Below are positions 25,533-36,479 of a stretch of DNA of 36,479 bases, in pieces (the first letter of the stretch is position 1; every line of letters begins with the position of its first letter). Made by a program: the position numbers and the translations under genes. The DNA comes from Candidatus Moranbacteria bacterium GW2011_GWC2_37_8 (GTDB taxonomy: Bacteria > Patescibacteriota > Minisyncoccia > Moranbacterales > GWC2-37-73). The notes under the pieces are model-generated. The model had not been told where the DNA came from, made no database searches, and was given only the letters and a program-made list of their open reading frames with translations. The DNA is taken from positions 1 to 36,479 of the forward strand of contig LBTS01000016.1 in assembly GCA_000992165.1 (NCBI GenBank), in the 5' to 3' direction.

Positions 25533-25722
25533 GATCATACGCAATTTATGGTTTTGCAATCAATAACACTAGATCAGTGTTTTGTGCAACTTTTTTGCTA
25601 GCCTATTTTGTTTTTCGGCCAATTGATACGAGAGTATCTCTGAGCTTTTGGATAGTGAGTATTTTATCAAATAGAAACTTATTGCTAATATTAATTTAAG
25701 CAGAACCATGCATTGCGTGTGA
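25533..25722 (+). mobile_element. TIR-bounded structured element, copy 3 (right arm of core diverged)
   Basis: GGATCATACGCAATTTATGGTTTTG left end versus right-end reverse complement GGGTCACACGCAATGCATGGTTCTG; CGGCCAATTGATACGAGAGTATCTCTGAGCTTTTGGATAGTGAGTATTTTATC core. Confidence 0.8.
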
Positions 25723-25767
25723 CCCGTTTTAGTTTATTTGCAAAAAATTTTCAAGTTTGTGGTATAA

Positions 25768-28068
<2,301 letters not shown>

Positions 28069-28080
28069 TATCTAGGGTAA

Positions 28081-28203
28081 TAAATCTCAAATCTCAATGA
28101 CAAATGCCAAATAAAATCCAAAATCTTAAATCCTAAATTTTGGGAATTGGGATTTGAGTCATTTATTTGATATTTAGATTTTGACATTGAGATTTGCAAA
28201 TTT
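28081..28203. repeat. Heptameric AAATCTC inverted-pair array
   Basis: AAATCTC AAATCTC AATGACA AATGCCA .. GGGATTTGAGTCATTTATTTGATATTTAGATTTTGACATTGAGATTTG. Confidence 0.85.
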
Positions 28204-28491
28204 ATGTTAAGTAAAGAGGAAATATTACATATCGCGACACTTGCCAGAATTGGAGTGACTGAAAAGGATGTCGAAAAATATCAACATGATTTGTCTGAAA
28301 TCTTAGACTATTTCAAGAAATTGGAAGAAGTCGATGTTGAAGATGTTGAACCAATTGGTCACATTACTGGTATGTTGAATACTTTTCGTACAGACAAGCA
28401 TGAAGATTTTGGGTTAATTGGAAAAGAGGCTATCATGAAAAATGTGCCTGAAATTAAGGATGGATGCATTAAGGTAAAAAGCGTACTATAG
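28204..28491 (+). CDS. gatC: Asp/Glu-tRNA amidotransferase subunit GatC
   Basis: HIATLARIGVTEKDVEKYQHDLSEILDYFKKLEEVDVEDVEPIGH. Confidence 0.95.
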   Translation: MLSKEEILHIATLARIGVTEKDVEKYQHDLSEILDYFKKLEEVDVEDVEPIGHITGMLNTFRTDKHEDFGLIGKEAIMKNVPEIKDGCIKVKSVL

Positions 28492-28690
28492 TAATAAATA
28501 ACTAGCAACTAGCAACTCGTAACTCGTAACTAGTAAAATATGTATTCTTTATAACTAGCAACTAGTAACTCGTAACTAGTAACTCGTAACTAGTAAAATG
28601 GGTATCCTTTCAATTATTGCTGATTACCAGTTACTGATTACTAGTTATTTTAAGTTAGATTACCAGTTACTGATTACTAGTTATTTTAAA
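28491..28690. repeat. Compound heptameric array (two forward + two reverse arms)
   Basis: ATAACTAGCAACTAG..CGTAACTAGTAAAATATGTATTCTTT, then near-copy ending GTAAAATGGGTATCCTTT; (A)GATTACCAGTTACTGATTACTAGTTATTTTAA twice. Confidence 0.95.
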
Positions 28691-28692
28691 TT

Positions 28693-30165
28693 ATGATTAG
28701 AGATTTACATCAGAAACTTATAAATAAGGAAATTACTTCAGTTGAATTGACGGAGCAATATTTTTCAGTGATCGAAGAAAAGGATAAGGAGATTGGCGCG
28801 TATTTGACGCTAACTAAAGAACTTGCTATGCAGCAAGCCAGATTTGTTGACGAAAAGATTTCAAAAGGTGAAGAAATAGATTTATTGGCCGGAATACCAT
28901 GCGCAATCAAAGACAATCTTTGTGTGGATGGGTATCGAACAACGGCTGGAAGTAAAATTTTGGATAATTATATTGCACCTTATGATGCGACTGTGATTAA
29001 GCGGCTCAAAGAAAGCGCTGCTGTTATTCTTGGCAAGACTAATATGGATGAATTTGCCATGGGCTCATCAACTGAAAACAGCGCCTATCAAATAACAAGA
29101 AATCCAGTCGACACTTCAAGAGTTCCTGGAGGGTCTTCTGGCGGAAGTATTGCTGCTGTGGCGGCAGGTGAAGCTGTTTGGTCATTGGGAACAGACACTG
29201 GCGGCTCTATTCGTCAACCAGCTTCTCTTTGCGGAGTGGTTGGACTCAAACCGACTTATGGACGAGTTTCGCGTAGCGGCGCAATTGCTATGGCCTCGAG
29301 TCTTGATCAAATAGGACCAGTTGCGACAAGTGTAGAAGACGTTGCTATCATTTTGTCTCGCATTTCTGGACAAGACCCTATGGATGCAACTACTGCAAGA
29401 AGCGGAGATAAAAAATACGAAGACTATTTGACTGGTGATATTACTGGTAGCATTATCGGTGTTCCGAAAGAATATGTCGAAAGCTTGGAAGGTGAAATAA
29501 AAGAAGTTTTTGAAAAGTCATTGGAAAAATTCAAAAGTCTTGGCGCAAAAATTGAAACTATAAGTCTTCCGAATGCTCAGTATGCATTGCCTACATATTA
29601 CATAATTATGACAAGTGAGGTTAGTTCGAATCTCGCTCGTTTTGATGGGATTAAATATGGCTTAAAAGTGAATGACTTATCCGAATCAGTATCCGAATTA
29701 AATCCAAATGAAAACTCAAATGCAATTCCAAGAACTTTATTGGAAACATATTTGGACACTAGAAAAATTGGATTCGGCGACGAAGTTAAGAGGAGAATAA
29801 TGCTTGGAACGTACGCTCTAAGTAGCGGCTACTATGACGCATACTATGTTAAGGCTCAAAAGGTTCGAGCTTTGATTCGCAAGGATTTCGAGGAAGCTTT
29901 CAAAAAAGTTGATTTTATTTATTCTCCGACAACTCCTGAAGTTGCATTTAAGATTGGTGAAAAAACCAGTGACCCACTCAAGATGTATCTTGGTGATATT
30001 TATACTGTGACTGCAAACATGGCTGGCGTTCCAGCAATTTCATTTCCTATTGGGTTTCAAACCGTTGAAGACAAAGACCTTCCGATTGGTGGACAGATAA
30101 TGGGAAAATGGTTTGATGAAGAAGGAGTACTTAATGTGGCACATACGTACGAAATAAATAAATAG
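28693..30165 (+). CDS. gatA: Asp/Glu-tRNA amidotransferase subunit GatA
   Basis: AIKDNLCVDGYRTTAGSKIL, GKTNMDEFAMGSSTENSAY, PGGSSGGSIAAVAAGEAVWSLGTDTGGSIRQPA amidase signature. Confidence 0.97.
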   Translation: MIRDLHQKLINKEITSVELTEQYFSVIEEKDKEIGAYLTLTKELAMQQARFVDEKISKGEEIDLLAGIPCAIKDNLCVDGYRTTAGSKILDNYIAPYDATVIKRLKESAAVILGKTNMDEFAMGSSTENSAYQITRNPVDTSRVPGGSSGGSIAAVAAGEAVWSLGTDTGGSIRQPASLCGVVGLKPTYGRVSRSGAIAMASSLDQIGPVATSVEDVAIILSRISGQDPMDATTARSGDKKYEDYLTGDITGSIIGVPKEYVESLEGEIKEVFEKSLEKFKSLGAKIETISLPNAQYALPTYYIIMTSEVSSNLARFDGIKYGLKVNDLSESVSELNPNENSNAIPRTLLETYLDTRKIGFGDEVKRRIMLGTYALSSGYYDAYYVKAQKVRALIRKDFEEAFKKVDFIYSPTTPEVAFKIGEKTSDPLKMYLGDIYTVTANMAGVPAISFPIGFQTVEDKDLPIGGQIMGKWFDEEGVLNVAHTYEINK

Positions 30166-30340
30166 TTTTTATTTATAATGGGGTTTCATGATTTAATTTG
30201 TTTTCTAATTTCTAATTTCTAATTTAGAATTTTGAATCAATTTTTAATGAATTAATTTTTAATCATTAAAGCATTGAGATATTCGAATTTTATTCGAAAT
30301 TTTTGCTCCAAGCTTATCCCTTGAGGACAAAATTCATAAT

Positions 30341-30892
30341 TTGAAATTATTTAAATTCGTGGATTACGACCTGCAAAATTTTATAGACATACTCGTTGCG
30401 ATATTAAGTGGTTTTTATTACTCCTCTTTCATGTTGACTGTAAAAATTTTAGCTGGCATATATCTGTTCGTACTATTGGTTGATATTATCTTGATGCTTA
30501 TTCTTCGCGATGTTCCGTCGCATCTTCGTGTTGGATTAAGAGGTACTGACATTCCACTGGTTTCAAAAAGTAAGATGCAAAAACGTTGGGATAAAGTTAA
30601 GAAGCGACTTAAAGATGGAAATCCATCGCAATATAAAGTTGCGATTATTGAAGCTGACGCGATTGTAGAAGAAATTTTGGATGGTATTGGATATAAGGGT
30701 GCCAACATGACAGAGAAACTTGAAAGCGTTGGTGCGGCTCATTTGGATGATCATTTGGAATCCTTGAAGGGTGTGCATTTGATAAGAAATAGGATTGTGC
30801 ACGAGGCAGACTATGAGATTGATGAAACTACTGCAAGTGCTGTAATTGGCGTTTATGAGAACTTCTTGAAATACCTTGAATTTATGGAATAA
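30341..30892 (+). CDS. Membrane-anchored protein with possible HEPN-like domain
   Basis: TM segment near N-terminus; C-terminal LIRNRIVHEADYEID containing R-x4-H; TTG start. Confidence 0.6.
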   Translation: MKLFKFVDYDLQNFIDILVAILSGFYYSSFMLTVKILAGIYLFVLLVDIILMLILRDVPSHLRVGLRGTDIPLVSKSKMQKRWDKVKKRLKDGNPSQYKVAIIEADAIVEEILDGIGYKGANMTEKLESVGAAHLDDHLESLKGVHLIRNRIVHEADYEIDETTASAVIGVYENFLKYLEFME

Positions 30893-30911
30893 CATATTTT
30901 GCAATTATTTC

Positions 30912-30945
30912 CGAAAAAACAACGTTTTTATTGACGTTGTTTTTT
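30912..30945. terminator. Terminator
   Basis: AAAAAACAACGT TTTTATTG ACGTTGTTTTTT. Confidence 0.85.
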
Positions 30946-30985
30946 ATTACTTACGGGTCGTTTTTTGCTGAAAATTCTCTGGCTC

Positions 30986-31171
30986 GCTTCTGCCGGTTCG
31001 AGTCCTTTCTTTAATCGCTTGCTTAGTTCCGCGTCGCTCGATTGCCGCCGCAATCTCACTCCTTGTCCGCGGCAGCGCCAAATCCTCGCTCGCTCGAATT
31101 TGTCGGCGCACGCTGCGTCGCCATTCTGCTGAATGTCGACTTGCTTGCTTCTGCCGGTTCGAGTCCCTTCG
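30986..31171. repeat. tRNA-Asp T-arm copies bounding GC-rich segment
   Basis: gcttctgccggttcgagtcc at 30986-31005 and 31147-31166; ggttcgagtcccttcg (31156-31171) is exact inverted copy of 31238-31253 in tRNA-Asp. Confidence 0.85.
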
Positions 31172-31184
31172 AACTCATACAATT

Positions 31185-31224
31185 TCAAAAAAGTCACACC
31201 CTTTTTGGGGTGTGACTTTTTTGA
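31185..31224. terminator. Bidirectional terminator
   Basis: CAAAAAAGTCACACCC TTTTT GGGGTGTGACTTTTTTG. Confidence 0.85.
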
Positions 31225-31231
31225 AATAATG

Positions 31232-31305
31232 CGGGACCGAAGGGACTCGAACCCTCGACCTATTGCGTGACAGGCAATCGCTCTAACCAGCTGAGCTACG
31301 ATCCC
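31232..31305 (-). tRNA. tRNA-Asp (GUC)
   Basis: GGGATCGTAGCTCAGCTGGTTAGAGCGATTGCCTGTCACGCAATAGGTCGAGGGTTCGAGTCCCTTCGGTCCC. Confidence 0.95.
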
Positions 31306-31309
31306 ATAA

Positions 31310-31380
31310 ATTGTATAAAGTATTTTGTATAAAGTATAACGTATGAATACATCATACATAATACCAAATACATCATACTG
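31310..31380. repeat. Heptameric ATCATAC/GTATGAA array
   Basis: GTATAAAG..GTATAAC GTATGAA .. ATCATAC ATAATAC CAAATAC ATCATAC. Confidence 0.7.
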
Positions 31381-31385
31381 CTATG

Positions 31386-31459
31386 TAGCAGGGGCGGGAC
31401 TCGGACCCGCGACCCCAGCCTTATGAAGGCTGTGCTCTAACCAACTGAGCTACCCTGCC
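31386..31459 (-). tRNA. tRNA-Met-type (CAU, elongator or Ile2)
   Basis: GGCAGGGTAGCTCAGTTGGTTAGAGCACAGCCTTCATAAGGCTGGGGTCGCGGGTCCGAGTCCCGCCCCTGCT. Confidence 0.9.
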
Positions 31460-31462
31460 AAC

Positions 31463-31538
31463 TCAACAAATAACTTATAACTAACCACAAACAACCGTGG
31501 GTTTTTGTTATAGGTTATGAGTCATAAGTTGTAGGTCA
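31463..31538. repeat. Heptameric inverted-pair array (CTTATAA/GTTATAG family)
   Basis: AAATAACTTATAACTAACCACAAACAAC cgtgggttttt GTTATAG GTTATGA GTCATAA GTTGTAG. Confidence 0.8.
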
Positions 31539-31544
31539 ACTTTG

Positions 31545-31618
31545 TTGCGGGAGTAGGATTTGAACCTACGACCTCGTGGTTATGAGCCACGCGAGCTGCC
31601 AGACTGCTCCATCCCGCT
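31545..31618 (-). tRNA. tRNA-fMet initiator (CAU)
   Basis: AGCGGGATGGAGCAGTCTGGCAGCTCGCGTGGCTCATAACCACGAGGTCGTAGGTTCAAATCCTACTCCCGCAA; 1:72 mismatch. Confidence 0.9.
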
Positions 31619-31774
31619 ATATATAACATTCCTAATTATACGCATTTTTTGAATATTGTCAAACATGCTTATTAGTAACCATTGAAATCATAAAAAGTGC
31701 ATAAAAGCCTTGCAACTGAGCCAGTCTTCGGCTATAATAGATAAGTACTACTTTGAGTTAATACAAATAAAAAC

Positions 31775-32149
31775 ATGACATTAAAATCGTACCTTTGGGG
31801 AATGCGCACAGCTGCAATTCTTTCACTCGCGGTCTGGGTTTTGGTTTTAAGGCAAATTGATCCTGATTCCTCTGGGATAGCTGGAAAATTTCTCTTCTTT
31901 GCATCGACATTTCTTTTTTTAGCAGGTTGGCTAATTCTTTTTTTTACTTGGCTAAGAAAGAAAATTGGGGGAGGGGAGGAAGTTGCTTTGACCTATCTCG
32001 GCATTAGTTTCAGGCAAGGCATATTTATAGCATTTTTGGCAATCTTATTGCTGCTGATGCAAAGTTTACGTGTTTTGACTTGGTGGGACAGCATGCTCAC
32101 TGTTGCAGGAATACTACTAGTTGAATTATATTTTCTAACGAGAAGGTAA
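31775..32149 (+). CDS. Small multi-TM hypothetical membrane protein
   Basis: 124 aa, 4 hydrophobic segments, ATG after intergenic region. Confidence 0.75.
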   Translation: MTLKSYLWGMRTAAILSLAVWVLVLRQIDPDSSGIAGKFLFFASTFLFLAGWLILFFTWLRKKIGGGEEVALTYLGISFRQGIFIAFLAILLLLMQSLRVLTWWDSMLTVAGILLVELYFLTRR

Positions 32150-32164
32150 ATATTTGTATTAAAA

Positions 32165-32250
32165 CAAGAAATTGTTAAATGGTTAAATTGTTGAATGGCT
32201 GGCTAAGCTATCTTTTAACAATTTAACAATGTAACAGTATGACAATTTAA
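32165..32250. repeat. Inverted-pair short tandem array, period about 8
   Basis: ATTGTTAAATGGTTAAATTGTTGAATGG .. TTTAACAATTTAACAATGTAACAGTATGACAATTT. Confidence 0.75.
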
Positions 32251-34326
<2,076 letters not shown>

Positions 34327-34330
34327 AAAG

Positions 34331-34376
34331 CTTATAACTTACAACTCATAACCAATAACAGAATACAAAAAACAAA
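34331..34376. repeat. Heptameric CTTATAA array
   Basis: CTTATAA CTTACAA CTCATAA CCAATAA CAGAATA CAAAAAA. Confidence 0.75.
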
Positions 34377-34545
34377 ACTCACCGTAAAAAGTGGGTTTTA
34401 CTTTTTTTATAAAAAATATGTTTAATAAATTCAATAAAAATGCTACAATAAATATAAGTAAAATACTAAATAAATTAATTGAAATATTAAGAAGACTTGT
34501 ATTATGTACAAAATACACTCTACTTAATACTTTCTACATGCATTT

Positions 34546-35235
34546 ATGAATCCAGTGCAAACATGGGGAGGAGCAATCGCAAGTTCACTCGTTGGTTTAT
34601 GGGGAAGATTTATTAATTTCATTCCGACATTGGTTGGTGCTCTGCTTGTTTTTTTATTGGGAATGATTGTGGCATCTGTTCTTGGAAAAGTTGTAGAAAG
34701 AATTGTGAGAGCTATGCGCATTGATGGGGCTATTGAGAGGCTGGCAATCAGTGAAAAATTGAAAGAGCATGGCATTGAGATGAGTGTTTCAACTTTACTT
34801 GGCAAATTGGTGCAATGGTTTTTGGTCTTGGTTTTTCTTATGGCAGCAACTGACATTCTTGGACTCGACCAAGTTACAAGTTTTTTGAACAGTGTTATTT
34901 TATATCTGCCAAACGTTGTTGTGGCAACTATAGTTTTGACAATCGCATTCTTGCTCAGTAGTTTGATGTATGCAATCGTTCGCTCAAGCACGAAGGCAGC
35001 CGGTGTTATGAGTGCAACTCTTTTGGCTACACTTATTAAATGGTCGATTATTGTTTTCGGACTTTTGGCTGCACTTATACAATTGGGAATTGCAACGTCT
35101 TTGGTAAATACTCTTTTCATTGGACTTGTGGCTGCACTTTCTTTGGCTATCGGACTTGCTTTTGGTTTGGGTGGCAAAGATGAAGCGGCTTTAATTTTGA
35201 AGAAAATCCGTGAAGAAATAACTGAGAAGAAATAA
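34546..35235 (+). CDS. TM-helix-repeat membrane protein (MscS N-terminal-like)
   Basis: FINFIPTLVGALLVFLLGMIVASVLGKVVERIVR repeat-type TM helix; LAFGLGGKDEA. Confidence 0.8.
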   Translation: MNPVQTWGGAIASSLVGLWGRFINFIPTLVGALLVFLLGMIVASVLGKVVERIVRAMRIDGAIERLAISEKLKEHGIEMSVSTLLGKLVQWFLVLVFLMAATDILGLDQVTSFLNSVILYLPNVVVATIVLTIAFLLSSLMYAIVRSSTKAAGVMSATLLATLIKWSIIVFGLLAALIQLGIATSLVNTLFIGLVAALSLAIGLAFGLGGKDEAALILKKIREEITEKK

Positions 35236-35247
35236 TAATCGTATTAA

Positions 35248-35784
35248 GTGGAAAAGTTTACTCAAAATAAAAGGAAAGGATTCACCCTGATAGAACTTTT
35301 GATTGTCATTGCAATCATCGGTATTTTGGCGAGCGCCATTTTGGTTAATGTGAGTAGCGCAAGAGTGAAAGCAAGGGATGCAAAAAGAAAAACACAACTT
35401 CTTTCCGTCAGAACTGGACTTGAAATGTATTACGCTGCTCATGGCAAATATCCGCCTGCCGGAGGTTGCGCTTATGGAACCAATTGTTACGTTCATAGCA
35501 CATCAGCTTTAAATTGGATTCCAGCTTTGTCGGCTGAAATCGGCAACTTGCCAGCAGACCCTATTAATAACACTGATGGGCCGTGGGTTGCTGGACACTA
35601 CGCGTATTCTTACGGAAATGTTTCGGTGGATGGTCAAAACTATGATCTTACTGCTCAATTAGAAAGTCCTTCGGATCCTGATAGGTGCGAGGTAAGACAT
35701 TATACCTTTTATTTTGATGATCAACCCTGGTGTGATGCGCCAAACGATATGTATTCCAAGCAGATTTATGAAGTTTCACGATGA
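35248..35784 (+). CDS. Orphan type IV pilin / major pseudopilin
   Basis: [64 protein letters not shown] start. Confidence 0.93.
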   Translation: MEKFTQNKRKGFTLIELLIVIAIIGILASAILVNVSSARVKARDAKRKTQLLSVRTGLEMYYAAHGKYPPAGGCAYGTNCYVHSTSALNWIPALSAEIGNLPADPINNTDGPWVAGHYAYSYGNVSVDGQNYDLTAQLESPSDPDRCEVRHYTFYFDDQPWCDAPNDMYSKQIYEVSR

Positions 35785-36011
35785 TTTCAAAAAAGCGGAC
35801 AATAAGAATCTTCATAATTTTTCAAGTATTCCAGGGTGAAAATGATTAAATAAAAACTGCAATAGTGAGGAATAATTTTTTTAGAATTTTTCAGGTAGTT
35901 GAATGTAGAATTTAAGCTACTTTAAAATTTAAATTTATGCTTAAAATTTGCTTTATTTGAAGCAAATTTTTGCGTTTAAGGAAATAATAAAAAAATACTA
36001 CTGCTAAAAGC

Positions 36012-36169
36012 TTGACACATATTTTGTTTCTGTTATCATGGATTTACGTCCAAAAAAAATGTTCTAAGAAAAAAGCATCTTGAGCAAAAAAATGAGACAA
36101 AAATTTAGTGGGTGAGTTCGGGAGCTCTTTTATGTGTGCCTCGAAATTCACTTCCAAAGTGAGTTTTTT
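36012..36169 (+). ncRNA. Possible short non-coding transcript: promoter to terminator
   Basis: TTGACA-16 bp-TATCAT at 36012-36039; TCACTT CCA AAGTGA GTTTTTT at 36148-36169; no ORF between. Confidence 0.35.
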
Positions 36170-36259
36170 AATTGGCCTTCAAAATTTTGAATTTTGACCG
36201 GACAATATATGCCCGAAGGGCGATTCCTTAAAAATAGTGCTGAAACAACATCATCTAAT

Positions 36260-36296
36260 TTTACTAGTTACGAGTTACTAGTTACTGATTACTAGA
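36260..36296. repeat. Heptameric GTTACGA/GTTACTA array
   Basis: TTACTAGTTACGAGTTACTAGTTACTGATTACTAG. Confidence 0.9.
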
Positions 36297-36479
36297 AGAA
36301 GTTTCCGCATTATTAGTAGCTTTACAATTTTGGTCTATTGTGAATACGTGTGGTATGTAGTGATTAGCGGAATTGCATACTGGGCGCAGCCATCACAATT
36401 AGTCAATAAGTAGGTCGTGCATATATGCTTGCTGCATATATCACATCAAAAACGATTTCAAAGAGTTTGAAATGTTTGT

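Noticed and set aside
28491-28690. CRISPR-like array
   Set aside because: Units are 7 bp, degenerate and contiguous without 25-40 bp unique spacers; no cas genes in the window.
30928-31359. ORF spanning tRNA-Asp (143 aa), likewise 5589-5774 and 4483-4677
   Set aside because: They overlap tRNA genes and tRNA-tail repeats; artefactual reading frames.
36012-36479. Start of a 16S rRNA gene or tmRNA/RNase P RNA
   Set aside because: No AGTTTGATC..GGCTCAG or other conserved RNA signature seen before the window ends.

Overview
AT-rich bacterial chromosomal segment whose gene content and style resemble a Candidate Phyla Radiation/Patescibacteria genome (inference only). Recognisable genes: phosphomannomutase/phosphoglucomutase, recG, comF, lexA-like repressor, an MFS transporter, a type IV pilus locus (pilM-N-O-B, CheY-like receiver, pilT-C, several pilins/pseudopilins, pilD), ligA, gatC, gatA, gyrB, a TM-helix-repeat membrane protein, an orphan pilin, and six minus-strand tRNA genes (Arg-GCG, Ser-UGA, Ser-GCU, Asp, two Met-type). 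The accessory-looking signal is mostly non-coding. (1) Degenerate tandem arrays with period 7 bp, often paired as forward array + spacer + reverse-complement array. They have many unrelated unit sequences (GTAACCA, GAATCAT, AAATCTC, AACATAT, GTAGGAA and others). They abut start codons and also lie in frame inside ligA and recG, where the heptamer phase that would read TAA is substituted. (2) A three-copy, about 190-225 bp element with roughly 22-24 bp imperfect terminal inverted repeats and a conserved folded core (GAGA tetraloop hairpin, 11-bp hairpin, long outer stem with one compensatory change). Two copies flank a three-gene cassette in inverted orientation. (3) Copies of tRNA 3' ends lying downstream of three tRNA genes and bounding GC-rich non-coding filler. 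No CRISPR array, transposase, integrase or rRNA gene was identified.
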